This document shows positions 45,313 through 56,500 of a DNA stretch of 64,000 nucleotides, piece after piece. The position numbers and the translations under genes were made by a program. This DNA is from Hsuehochloa calcarea (lineage: Eukaryota > Streptophyta > Magnoliopsida > Poales > Poaceae). How positions within the stretch are numbered: position 1 is the first letter of the stretch; every line of letters starts with the position of its first letter. The notes under the pieces are model-generated. The model was not told where the DNA came from. It searched no databases and saw only the letters and a list, made by a program, of their open reading frames with translations. The DNA lies in assembly GCA_036346395.1 (NCBI GenBank), contig CM070613.1, positions 25,166,818 to 25,230,817 of the forward strand, read 5' to 3'.

Positions 45313-47283
45313 ATGTCGACGTTCAGCGGTGATGAGACGGCGCCCTTCTTCGGCTTCCTCGGCGCCGCCTTCGCCCTCGTCTTCTCATGTAATCTTCTTC
45401 TCCTTCGATTCCTAAAGCTCTAGTTTTTCCAAACAAAGTTGAGATTTTTTAAAATCACTGGGAGACGTTTGTCGGGCTTGTGCTTGCTTTAGTTGATTTG
45501 TGGGTCGTTCCCTTGTTGGATCTATCGGGCCCCGTGATTTGGTTCGATGTGGACGAGTTCATTCCATGCCCTGATTTGCTTGATTTGGGGATTCCTTCGC
45601 GCTGCTAGATTTGATCCGATTAGCGAGGGGAAGTCCGAAAGCAAAGCGCTTTGTTTTTTTTGTGAGGATGCTTTCTTGATCTCACATCTCTCGCTGTTGC
45701 AGGCATGGGGGCCGCGTACGGGACAGCCAAGAGCGGCGTGGGCGTGGCGTCCATGGGCGTGATGCGCCCGGAGCTCGTCATGAAGTCCATCGTGCCCGTC
45801 GTCATGGCTGGTGTGCTCGGTATCTACGGACTCATCATCGCCGTCATCATTAGCACCGGGATCAACCCCAAGGCCAAGCCCTACTACCTCTTCGACGGCT
45901 ATGCGCACCTCTCCTCGGGGCTCGCATGTGGCCTTGCTGGGCTCGCCGCCGGCATGGCCATCGGCATCGTCGGTGATGCTGGAGTCAGGTAAAATGCGGC
46001 TGCTTTGTTTTATCTTTGTTGTGGACCATGTGGTATATATACTTTTAGTTAGTGCTGTGCATTGCAGGGTAAGTATGATTTTTTAAGGAAAATCATGGTT
46101 TGATTAACAATTAGCGTTGCATTAGTTTATTTGTAGTAAGCATCATAGATCCATTTTTCCAAAACTGATGTTCCTTGCTTCCTTTGTTAGCCTATTAATG
46201 TTGGCAGCCTAGTAGGTAGTAGCTCTTGTCTACAATGCCAGGATTATACACCTTTTGATTGCTTCTAGGTTGAGTAAATTAAGAATGAGGCACCTACAGT
46301 GCTACATGATCTTGCTGGATCCTCTTGTTTGTAAATCCATGTGGTCTAGATGGTAATAACTGAGTGGCATAAAGTTCTCTGTAGGAATGATGTTTCTTGT
46401 CCTTGTGACCAGTTAAATTTTCTCTGGAGGTTATCATAAATTAGATAAGGAAAATTCACAAATGATGTTATTTTTGCCATGGGTTATTCCTATTTTGACT
46501 ATTTCGTTGTTATTTTTAGTTGCAATATATAGTACATACTGGTATTGCACTTGTTTTGTCTTGGAACTGTGCTCTGCAAATTTCTCTTTTAACTAAGAAA
46601 AAATAGTGTCATGTGAACAGCAAACTAGAAACGTGTTAATTTACATTGTTTCTCTGTATCTGTAAGGTATCATGTATTAACAATAGTTGTCTAGTGGTTA
46701 AGGTGCTTTGCTTGGAAAGTTTTCAGAGGAACATCGCTGATTAGTTATGATTTGAGATTACAGCAGTTATTATTATGTTTTGGCCCTTAACTGGATGATG
46801 ATCAGCTTATGTTTGGTTCCAGAGCGTGTTATGTTCTTTTATAAGCATGCAAATTGATTATTACATATTTGAACATTAGAAAGTTAATTTTCCATGTACA
46901 TTTGAAGTTGATCGTGTAAGATAACGTTTGGAAGTTTATTAGATTATGTCATCATGTGTTGCTTTGTGTTTTGACTCTAGGGAAGACAGTTTGGTTGAGG
47001 GTAATGCCCAGATCAGTATGTTATTTCCTTGTTACAGATTTTTCAGTTTTCAGCTAGGTGTTATTTGATGCTCTTTGTATGGAGGTTGCTCTGCACGCTG
47101 CCTACTTTGGAACATAATTTTGATTTATCTTCGTGGGTATTTGACTGCAGGGCAAATGCACAACAGCCGAAGCTATTTGTGGGCATGATCCTTATCCTCA
47201 TTTTCGCAGAAGCGCTCGCCCTCTACGGCCTCATTGTGGGCATCATCCTCTCATCCCGTGCCGGCCAATCCCGTGCAGAATAG
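45313..47283 (+). CDS. VHA-c: V-type proton ATPase 16-kDa proteolipid subunit (subunit c)
   Basis: Three exons, 45313-45388, 45703-45988 and 47151-47283, encode 164 residues. The protein starts [20 protein letters not shown] and ends SRAGQSRAE. It is the hydrophobic ring-forming subunit of the membrane V0 sector of the vacuolar H+-ATPase, which acidifies vacuole and endomembrane compartments. Four transmembrane helices are visible (about residues 12-32, 55-77, 94-118 and 130-156). The essential proton-carrying Glu is E141 in [10 protein letters not shown]. Length and sequence are typical of plant subunit c, all splice sites are GT-AG, and phases match. The start is the first ATG after a purine-rich leader. 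It appears fully intact although transposons crowd both sides. The ring subunit is usually encoded by several near-identical genes, so I cannot say which isoform this is. Confidence 0.96.
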
Positions 47284-47372
47284 GCGCTTTCCACTACCAT
47301 TCCACAATTACTGCACTGGCTATGTATTCTTGAGAAAAACTGAAAAACTCTAGTTTTGATGTATTAAGGAAA
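47284..47372 (+). other. 3' untranslated region of the V-ATPase subunit c gene
   Basis: 89 bp follow the stop codon before the Helitron A terminus at 47373. No AATAAA signal lies inside this stretch. ATAATAAATA occurs at 47449-47458, inside the Helitron, and might supply a poly(A) signal. Confidence 0.4.
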
Positions 47373-48483
47373 CTAGCAGGGTGTTTGGGCGTTGCAACAG
47401 AACCGCAAAAGAGAGTGATACATGTTAGTTGACGGGATTCTAAACCGCATAATAAATATTTATTTTCTTGTATACACAAATAAATAGAAACATTAACTTC
47501 ATCTATTGCATCATCTGCTGCTACTACTTGGGAAATAAAATTTTGAGCTCAAATTATTTACCTTTAGAAGTTGATGTTAATGTTGATTTCCCTTTCTGAC
47601 GTGCTGCTATTTTCAGCACTTGTCAGTTGGTAAGGAAGAGGGTTATACGTCGACGGTCACCTTCTTCCACCTTGAATTCAAGCTGCGACTCGGTTCTCAT
47701 GGTTATTAGCCTCTGCAGCCCCAACTAGGTACATTGCAGTGAGAAGGCGGTGGTAGTGTCACGGTGGTAAGCGAGGAGGCAATGCTTGCTTGGTTGGCGC
47801 GGAGTAAGAAGCGATGGTGGCGCAGTGGAGGATTATGATGAAGATTGTGCGGTGAACTTGAGAAATCGGTGCGGTGAGGAAACGACACATTCGTCTCTGT
47901 CTCTTTCTCCTACGCTGTCGTTGCCTCCTCTCCCTTCCTCGGTGCCACCACTTCTCTTCCAAAGTATCGTCGTCTCCTCTCCTCTTTTCTCTCCCAATGC
48001 CTTCTCCCGTCCTCGGATCCGCCTTACCGTGTCGCTGCCTCCCCTCCTTGTTACCTCCTCCTATCGTCGGCGCCACCTCCTAGCTACCTTCTTTTGTCTT
48101 TGGTGCACACCTCCGCTTCCCACCCTACCTCCTATGTTGTCGGATCCCCCTGTTGATGGCCACAACGTCAATGGAAGGTGAGGATGGCGGCGCTGTGTGA
48201 TGTGGCAGTGGTAGGCGAGGAGGAGGCGATGCTTGCTCGACCGGCGCGAAGCAGGAGGCGGTGGCGTAGGGGAGGATTTGGATGAAGAGGACGATGTGTG
48301 GTGAACTTGAGACAGCGGCATGGCGAGGGAATGACGCCTTCGTCTCTGCCTCCTCCTTGTGCATCGTCGCTGCCTCCCCTCCCTTCCCCGGCGCTGCCGC
48401 TTCTCCTCGAAGGTATCACCGCCTCCTCTCCTCTCTTCCCTCTCGGTGCCTTTCCTGTCCCCGATGATTATAGCGGAGTAGAG
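47373..48483 (-). mobile_element. Helitron A, 1.1 kb, non-autonomous
   Basis: On the minus strand it ends GTTGCAACGCCCAAACACCC then TGCTAG, followed by T (3' end at 47373). Its putative 5' end at 48483 reads CTCTACTCCGCT after A. It shares blocks at 47487-48010 with Helitron C at 63533-64000. There is no Rep/helicase gene. A GC-rich section is present twice in tandem (about 47755-48010 and 48203-48470). It separates the V-ATPase gene from a truncated transposase. Confidence 0.6.
47755..48470. repeat. Diverged tandem duplication within Helitron A (about 450-bp period)
   Basis: Both halves contain GTGGTAAGCGAGGAGG-like starts, then AATGCTTGCT..GGCGCGGAG, GAGGATT.TGATGAAGA and TGCGGTGAACTTGAG in the same order. 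Long Ser/Pro/Arg-rich open frames on both strands come from GC-rich, codon-poor sequence and look spurious. Confidence 0.65.
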
Positions 48484-50299
48484 TACTCTGTCATTTGCCA
48501 TGGCGAGCAATGCGTTGTTGCTTCTGTTAACAAACTAATTTGTGGTACTACGGAGAATTACCTCCACAATATCAACCAAAGAGAGGCACCTCGCGCCACA
48601 CATGATCTAGTTGTACACCTTGACTAGATTGGTTGTCATGATATTGATACCATATTGAGCATCACCCCTGTCATGTAGCAACGACCATTTCTACTTAGGC
48701 TCATGCTCAATCAAGTCCGAGAAGTATTTCACTTGCGTTCCGTCTTCCTTGTCACACTGAGACCATCTGTGGGTTGTTGTGGCAATGCTTCGGAGGACTG
48801 GTCAGCGCTTGGGGAAGTCCTTTTCGCTGCCTCCCTTCTGTGCGTCTGGGTCTGCTCATTTAGAATATTACAGAGTGCTTCAAACTTTCACAGCTGATTC
48901 TGGTTGCACAGCCCCTTGAACAGGTTCATTAAGTTCTTGTTGCAGAACTGCTTGTAGAAGTTTGTACCTAAGTGCCTCATGCATCACCTGCTCTGCAGAT
49001 CCGCCCATGAAAGAGATTCGTTCTCTCTTTTTGTAACTGAGTTATTGTACTCAGCAGACCTGCATGTTGATCATGTATGACATATACGTTTAGACGGCCC
49101 TATACAACAAAAATCCTCAAATTACTTAGAAACCACAACCAGCTGCCTGTGTTATCGCTTTCAACAACAACGAATGCCACGGGAAGAACTTGATTGTTCT
49201 CGTTCGTCGCTATTGCAGTCAGTATTTAGCCCCTGTACTTTCCAATCAGGAATGTGCCATCCACGCACAAGATTGGACGGTAGTGCTGGAATGCATTGAT
49301 GCATGGACCAAAGGCAAAGAATGCTCATTGCAGTACCCTCTTACTGGCCCACTTTGGATGCGTGGAATCTTGAAAGTCAACATGAGCGTCGGAATTCCTG
49401 TTTTGTATAACTCGGAGTAGCCCGGGGAGGTTGTGGTAGGAGTCTTCGAATGTACCGAATCTTGATTCCAATACCTTCTGTTTTGTCATCCACGCCTTGG
49501 CATAGCTGATTGTTTACTGAAATCTTGCCTCAATCGTCCGAATGATGGATCGTGGCTCAAAATCTAGATTATCCACGATCTCACTGTACATGAGGTTGGC
49601 GACGAAGCCTGATGACACGTTCCTATGGGACTGCACTGACTCAGCAACGACATATGTGTAAGGGATCACTATAGAGCATTTCCAGTAGGTGTCCCACTTA
49701 GGCTGAAACACGTGCACTCGCCAAGGGCATCCCTCTATGTTGCACTTCACATCGTAGCATCTTGGGTTAGACTTAACGACTATGAATATACGCTGCACCG
49801 ACAAGGCCTATAATTTGACCGCCTCCTTCACGACCTCCTTGCATTTGTACATAGCCCCTTGCTTGGCCTCGCTCTGGTCGTACTCCCACGGCACACGGGA
49901 GCCTTCGTTAACGACGAGGTTGTCGAATTAGTATATATTCTACTCGGATGGAACCGCCTGCTGGTTCACATTATTCTCATTGTCGGATCCTTTATCTTCT
50001 AACAGTGCCATGTAGTTCCGGTCTTCGAGATCCATCCTTTGCACAAGGGCTTCCAGCTCCTCACCGTCGTCAGTAAGCCTATTAGCTTGCTTGACTGAAG
50101 GAGTTCATTTCATATGGTCTTCATCGACAGTATCAGTTACTCCTAAACCATCGACCATTATGTGCGCCGCGCTGTGGCTGGAGTCCTCGACTTCTTCTTC
50201 GGCATCACCATCCCCTTCTTGTTCAGCCGCCGATGCAGGAGTGGGCTTGGCATATGCCTGGGCCAGAATGACCAAGTCCCACCATTCCTCCCTCGTCAT
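48484..50299 (-). pseudogene. MURA-like Mutator transposase, decayed
   Basis: Read from 50299 downward: an acidic N-terminal region, then PWEYDQSEAKQGAMYKCKE (49835-49895), the MuDR-type DNA-binding domain with VVKSNPRCYDVKCNIEGCPW and SHRNVSSGFVANL (49514-49804), then KAWMTKQKVL, and the DDE catalytic core. In the core the first Asp is in LCVDGTFLIGKY (codon 49259-49261) and the second in HDQHAGLL (codon 49070-49072). The C-terminal part has CMRHLGTNFYKQF near 48960-49000 and ends at 48484, where Helitron A begins. MURA cuts and pastes Mutator elements. Several stop codons and frame changes make this copy inactive. It belongs to MULE-2, whose termini resemble those of MULE-1. Confidence 0.82.
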
Positions 50300-51124
50300 G
50301 TGTACATATGACTGCCATGACCTTGTTCCCTTGAGCTGAATTAAGTTTCAATATGTGCGATGTGTTGGTCGGCGGCAAGGCAACTTAATCTCAGATAATA
50401 CACAACATGGTCTAAATCAAATATGTGGAACAACCACTGTATCATAGCGCTCCATGTACACTACTCTGGTCTTGGTAGGGGCACATTCGTCGATTGTAAA
50501 TAATACAAATCAATCCCCTCGGGACCCTCAAGAATAGTTCCATGATCGTAGTAAATTTTGAAATTGGTGACGTCTGACATATTTGACGCACTGCACCGTA
50601 AATAAAATTTTCACGATTAACCACATATCTAAAACTAAACCACCCACCGGAAATGATTATGTACAACATACTGCACTACGTAACCGTACATCTAAAACTA
50701 TATAATCCATTCGGTTAAAAAATTACCTTAAAGGTGGGCGACCGAACGGGCAGCACTACGCTAGCTTCTCTCCTCCCCTCTACTACTCTCTGCTCCTCCC
50801 CCTTCCATTTTAGGGTTTCAAGGGTATTTTATAGGGAGATTGTGTCGCTATTTCGAATGGTGATATGGATTTGCGGGATCCCTATCGCCATTTGAAATGA
50901 CAGCTTTCTAAATTTTAAAATTAAAAAAATTAAGGATCCTTGTCGCCATTTGTTAGACCAGATGGACTGGTCATAGACTTTGTGATGATTAATAATTGAC
51001 GTTTGGGTTGTATTGACATTTGCGGCTGTGAAGGTTTTGGTTGTTGAATTTTCAGTGTGAGTGATCCGATCATGCCTTGTATCGGGTGGTGTAATTGGTG
51101 ATACTCGATGATCCTTTTCGACTG

Positions 51125-51265
51125 GATTCAAAGTATTGTAGCTACGAGTACTGTAGCTCCGAGTACCGAGTGCTAGTTTTTCGAGTACTGTAGCTCCGAG
51201 TACCGAGTGCTAGTTTTCCAAGTACTGTAGATTCGAGTACCGAGTGGTAGAACTCCGAGTAATGT
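51125..51265 (+). repeat. Tandem array of about 45-bp units (three copies)
   Basis: CGAGTACTGTAGCTCCGAGT followed by ACCGAGTGCTAG repeats three times with small changes, inside the solo LTR. Confidence 0.75.
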
Positions 51266-51414
51266 ACTTAGTCGTAAGTCGAGGTGTGTATCGAGTACGA
51301 AGGGCTGTCGGAGTTGTATAGTCGAAGGTTAGGAAGCTACAGTGCGCGGTCTATGGTCGAAGGTACAGGGCATGGTCGATGGTCGAAACTACAGTGCGTG
51401 GTCTATGGTCGATG

Positions 51415-51610
51415 GACTGTAGTCGTAGGCTTTGTGGTCAGTAGTCGTAGGCTTCGTGGTCGGTAGTCGTGAGCTTCGTGATAAGTGGTCATAGGTCTCT
51501 GGTAAGTGGTCGTTTGGTTCGGGTAAGTAGTCGTACGCTTCTGGTAAGTGGTCGTACGCTTCTCGTAAGTGGTCGTACGCTTCTGGTAAGTGGTCGTAGG
51601 CTTCGAATGC
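51415..51610 (+). repeat. Tandem array of 24-bp units (about eight copies)
   Basis: Variants of GTGGTCGTACGCTTCTGGTA with a variable linker recur about eight times. The middle copies are nearly identical and the outer ones diverged. On the minus strand this yields a false repetitive frame rich in Thr, Tyr and Arg. Confidence 0.8.
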
Positions 51611-53085
51611 TTCAATACTTGTTTTCTTCGAGTACTTTAAGTACTCGTGTCTGGTTGGCCAGCAGTATGACTGGAGTTTACACAGCGGTAAGACTGGTTT
51701 TACAGAGCGATGTCGAATTGTTTTTCTGAAAGCTAGAATTTAAGATCGTGGATGATCTGATTCATGTTTATTGATAGATGTGAGTGTGATATGCGTGTGT
51801 GAACTGATATTGGTCAAGTTGGAGAGCTTGTGATAGGAAAACGTTCTTTGATATTTGCATGTGCAGGTTGAGCATGGAGACGGTCATGGTCGATGACGAG
51901 GAAGACCGAAACTTGGAGGGGGAAATCCAATGTTCAGGTGGTCGTGGATGTCACGAGGTGGCCGTGCTCACGCCGGGGCACATGGAGATCAAAGGTGAAT
52001 GCATGGTGCATAGTCAAAGCTATAGGAGGTGTAGTCCTGGAGGCTTCGACGCGTGAAGAGTTATGGAAGGCTTTCATAACTGAAAGGTTGAGAGATATTA
52101 TTGTGATTTGAGGGGTTTCGGTTTTCTAATTTTCGGAAGAGATATGATTATGTGTCTTTGTTGATAAGGACACGAATTAGAGCCCTAGCATATAAAGACC
52201 AAAGAGGTTAAGAATAACGTGCACTTGTGGGAGGCTTTTTGGGGCTTTTGCTGGCGGCGGCTTTCAGCAGAGAGAGTTTTTCAGTGCTTTCTTACTAGAG
52301 TTTAAAGGGTGTCGTGAGAGCACTTTGTAAACACAGAATATGATTGAGAAATAATTGATCAGGTCGTTTCCAAAGAATTTCAATCATTGATGGCAGTTTG
52401 TGCTTCAGGGCATTGTGTTCGACTTGTTCCAGTTCATCGTCTTCGATATGTTCTTCTATCTTCGACCAGCTCTTATGTTGATCAGTTTTCAACTAGTTCC
52501 TGTTCCGATAGGTCTTTACTTGTTCTTCTCCATCGTCTTCGATTTGCTTTTGTTCTTTGTAGTGCGTGAATCTCCCATGCCAGAGGGTGGAAGAAATCGG
52601 TTAGTTGAATCTTTTCGACCAGGTGAACGCAATTTCTTCGACCAAATCAATTTCATAATTTTCGATCACAAGCTGTGTTGTTCACCCGGTTGTCGAAAAT
52701 AGCTGTGACTGGCCGAACATATCAGAGTTGGTTCTACCTCTACGACTAGGTGACAACCTCGTACGAGTACGTAGTATTCAGTTGTCAGTTGAATCCAGAG
52801 TAGATTCTTCTCGGTAATTCGAAAAGAAAGCACTACAATCATTCTCCCATCCTTTGATTGTCGTATCCGATCCTACACCATTTGAATTGGAGATAGGGAC
52901 CTGTCGCCAATTCAACTGATGATAGGCAGCTCTGGGTACTGTTGAGTCCATGTCATCAATTGGAATGTCGACAGGGGCATGTCGCCATTCCAATTTGCGA
53001 TATGCACCTAGTTTTATAATATAGTTTTTCGACTATTTATTTTTGTAATAATATTTTAAATTAATATTATTTCCCAAATTCATAA

Positions 53086-53346
53086 TTAAAGGTGAATCAA
53101 TTTATCAATTTATTTGGCTTGCCAATCGACGCCGCTCAACTAATAAAGTAATTAATACTCCTACTTCTGCACAGACTACCCAAACCCGTTTACATACTTA
53201 GGAATGAAAAACCCAAATTCATATTTGAATTTGCATTAAAAAAATGGATACAGATACCTAAATTCCTATTCGAATTCGCATAAAAAAATATGGATACAGA
53301 TATGGCATAAAATTCTCCCATCTGAATTGTTATTTTATCCAAACTA
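53086..53346. other. AT-rich repeat-derived flank, left part
   Basis: It contains repeated TTCGAATT and GGATACAGATA words. After removing Helitron B it joins 58189-58490, which has the same kind of words (ATTCGGATTCGGATTC). Together they look like an old DNA transposon into which the Helitron inserted. No coding capacity. Confidence 0.4.
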
Positions 53347-53387
53347 CTAGTTAAGTGCCCGTGCGTTGCTATGGAACATCTTATACA

Positions 53388-53781
53388 GAACTTTTTTTTA
53401 TTAATTAATCAATTTTTAAATTTATTTTTATTACTAACCACTCGTTAACTTTATTTTTAAATCTGACTCTTTTGGCCACGCCACAGTCTGACTCTTTTGT
53501 CACGCCACCACCTGTGGCGTGGCAACATGACACTGCCACACCATGGGATAAGTTTAACTAAATAACACTTCTTGTCACACCACTGATGGTGGTGTGACCA
53601 AACAACACTGTCACACCACTGGTGGTGAGGTGACAGGATTTGGCCACGCTGTGGTGCTGGCGTGATAATATTATTTTGTCACACCACGAGGCGTGGCCAA
53701 AAAGTTGGAATTTAAAATAAAGTTGACGAGAGGTTAATAATAAAAGTCAAATTTTTAAAAGGTTAATTAACAAAAAAAAAG

Positions 53782-53784
<3 letters not shown>
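53388..53784. mobile_element. MITE-like inverted-repeat element (397 bp)
   Basis: About 90 bp at 53388-53480 (GAACTTTTTTTTATTAATTA...TTGGCCACGCC) is repeated in inverse at 53690-53784. The middle contains several short palindromes of GTCACACCAC..GTGGTGTGAC type. It resembles the hairpin-unit style of the MULE termini in this window. Confidence 0.7.

Positions 53785-53838
<54 letters not shown>
53784..53838. repeat. (CA)n(TA)n microsatellite
   Basis: A CA run (53784-53812) passes directly into a TA run (53813-53838), next to the MITE ends on both sides. Confidence 0.95.
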
Positions 53839-53849
53839 GGAAGTATATA

Positions 53850-54131
53850 GAACATATCTAGTGCTAATGGCTAATTGGGTGCTAAAGTGCTAATATCATC
53901 TTGATCGTTGGATCTGGATTGAACAACCAAGATTAATGTGGGCACCCACCCCAAACCATTTAATCACCTTGCATGCTTCCACCTCCAATACGGCTTCATT
54001 AATGCGTCTGCATTAAACAGTCTACATGCTCCCACCTCCAATGTCCTGAATTAAACACGCTTCATGATCCAACGGTCAATATTGATATTAACACCTTAGC
54101 ACTCAATTACCCATTAGCACTAGATATGTTC
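53850..54131. mobile_element. MITE (282 bp) with about 65-bp inverted termini, flanked by microsatellites
   Basis: The left terminus GAACATATCTAGTGCTAATG (53850) is matched in inverse by the right terminus ending CATTAGCACTAGATATGTTC (54131), and similarity continues inward for about 65 bases. No coding region. The surrounding (TA)n and (CG)n(CA)n runs recall rice MITEs that target microsatellites, such as Micron. The family is not confirmed. Confidence 0.78.
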
Positions 54132-54250
<119 letters not shown>

Positions 54251-54594
54251 CCTTTTCCTACTCAGGGAGTAGTTACTCACTATTAGTATCTCATAACGTA
54301 GAGTATCTTCATGAATAAGTATGTATGTGTAGTATACAGTATATAAGACCACCTAGGTGGTATTCATACATTTCGGTGGTATGTACAAATTTTTAGACAT
54401 ACTCCTTTTAGTGCAAATATGAAGGTATTACAAAATATGCTAAAAACTAAGGACTTTCTTACAAATTTTTCATGTGGTTCGCATTGCAATATCTTATAAT
54501 TAGGATATGAGTATATCCAAAGTGATAAAGGAGTATGTCAAGTTCTTTTAAGTGGTATATCAGAGGTGGGAGTACTACACACACAGAAACATTT

Positions 54595-54596
<2 letters not shown>

Positions 54597-54643
<47 letters not shown>
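54597..54643. repeat. (TA)n microsatellite
   Basis: An uninterrupted TA run of about 23 units. It encodes the Ile-Tyr runs seen in conceptual translations, which are not proteins. Confidence 0.95.
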
Positions 54644-54647
<4 letters not shown>

Positions 54648-54649
54648 CT

Positions 54650-56500
54650 GTGGGGTAAACACCCAAGCAAATGAGAGTAAAATGATTTGCAATTATGCAT
54701 GTACAAAATCACATAATTCGTTTTTCCTTATAAGAATAAAATAATCACTCAATATTACAACTTCATCTGTTTCAAATAAGAAGATGAAATCTGAAACCAT
54801 TTGAACACAATGATTAATAGGTGGATAGTCACCATGAGTAGGATCATTGAACTGATACCAAAAGCATAGTCAAACCCCCACACATCCACAATCACCCTCA
54901 TCGATTTCCTCTACACCTTGCTTGTTATTCCTTTCTGATAAAAAACTGCAAAGTTAGGTTAGGTTTTAATGCTAAGGACGGCAGGACAGCATATGCATAG
55001 ACAAAAAACCATGAATCGGGCTGCATTTTTTATGACATCTAATCAGTGCTCAACACTCTATCACTCATTCACACAATAGGCAGAAAGTTTAGGACTGGGC
55101 AACAACCATGACTTAAAATTACTCTCCAATAAAAAATAAGCCCATTCACAATACATGTCATGAATTTCTCGTCATTACCAAAATCCACATTATCAATTTA
55201 TGACAGCCTTAGGGGTTATAAACCAATTTGCGGAATAATGTTGCACACTTTTTCGCACTGCATAGTCTCAAACTTGAAGCTTCACAACAAGCTAGAAGTT
55301 TTAGAAGATTGGACGAACCTGAATAACCTCATAATCTCTCCCTAAATTCATAGTAGCGTAGTAGCACCTTACACGAAAAATCAAGTACAATTTATCACCA
55401 ATTGTCCATACAAATTTAAAGAAAAGCTATAAGTATCATAAGTTTGAACCAACCTGAATAACTTGACTACAAACGGCATAGCCTCAAAATCTCTTTCCTT
55501 GAATTCCTGTTAGTGTAGTTGCACCTAAATTCTGCACAAATAACTATTAACCCATTAGAGATCATCTATCCTGGTGTACGAATGAAAGATGTTACCAACA
55601 CATAGATTGAATTTGAGGCAACTAAGAGCACCTCAATGGGGTAAGCATGCCTTCGACGATGGTAATGTTGGCACCAAATCTTGACCTTCCTTCACTTCCC
55701 TTGGCTATTCACTTCTACGACCACAAGCAGGATCGTAGGGAGCAGCCTATATTGACATATGTAGATAATAGTAAAAATATAAGTTGATAAATCAAATCAA
55801 TTTTATATGTTTATCACAAGTCAACAAAACCAGTTACTTGACATTTAGATTTTGACTATAACAAACTGACATATAGTGCCCAAGTCTTGATAAAAGGAAA
55901 CAAAAATTTCCACTAGGGCCAGGGATGGAAATATGGAATGAACCATAGGACAAACTAAAAACATATTAGGCCTTAGACATCTAGCAGGTTCAGTATGCAA
56001 TGATCACGATTATAATGCAACACTTAGGAATTGTATTATGTCAGATTAAAGTTGGAAAATGAAAAATCTCACACATGCCAAGATTGAAATCATATCCAAA
56101 TCTCTATTCCAGAAGAGAACCAATTGCAGGGTGGGAAATTTAGATGATTACCTCGGTTGCTAGATGGCAATGGAGCAATATGCAGATCACAAACCAGCTG
56201 CAATATCTCTAATGCTTAATGCAAAACAAGTTTCCCAGCTACTGCGAATCAACAACCTATAAATGAAGATCCAAAGTTCTGCACAAAGAAAGGTAAACAA
56301 TGTCAGTGAGTGGAGATGAGTCAGAATAACCTAACCATCTCTAAGTTTTGTGCTGATCTCAATTAAAGGAACCAATGGCAATTAATCAATAACATTAAAA
56401 GAAACCGAGAGGTGAATAGGTTTTACTGAAGGTGCCTTAACCAAAATGAATGCAACTTATCTATTGATATGTTTACAATACATTTTTGAAAGGCATGTAA
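54650..56500. other. AT-rich Helitron B interior
   Basis: 1.85 kb without recognisable genes. The only open frames are short and lack motifs (for example 55160-55345). Possible captured intron-like DNA, but nothing can be named. Confidence 0.4.

Larger units (their letters stand above)
50951..52877 (+). mobile_element. Solo LTR (1,927 bp) in the MULE-2 terminal region
   Basis: It runs from TGTTAGACCAGATGG to TCCGATCCTACA with perfect TSD CCATT at 50946-50950 and 52878-52882. Orientation is inferred from a TATAAAGACC box at 52190. Two tandem arrays lie in its 5' half. With no coding region, the superfamily is unresolved; the size and layout suggest Copia. Confidence 0.85.
48484..53085 (-). 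mobile_element. MULE-2: Mutator-like element remnant with transposase and right terminus
   Basis: It comprises the transposase (48484-50299), a 5' region with TATA-like and hairpin-rich sequence (50300-50950), and the right terminal region 52878-53085, continuous once the solo LTR at 50951-52877 is removed. The terminal region has six hairpin-type units of the MULE-1 kind (for example TGTCGCCAATTCAACTGATG at 52901) and an AT-rich tip like that of MULE-1. The left terminus is missing, cut at Helitron A. The exact right end is uncertain. Confidence 0.65.

Noticed and set aside
45522..46086. Other open frames overlapping VHA-c, including minus-strand 45522-45908
   Set aside because: They are shadows of the conserved second exon of subunit c, which has a clear protein match and correct splice sites on the plus strand.
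47786..48510. Large overlapping frames with Arg/Ser/Pro-rich products
   Set aside because: They belong to the GC-rich tandem interior of Helitron A and occur on both strands at once.
51403..51615. Open frame encoding a repetitive Thr-Tyr-Arg protein on the minus strand
   Set aside because: It is the translation of the 24-bp minisatellite in a solo LTR; no start context or conserved flanks.
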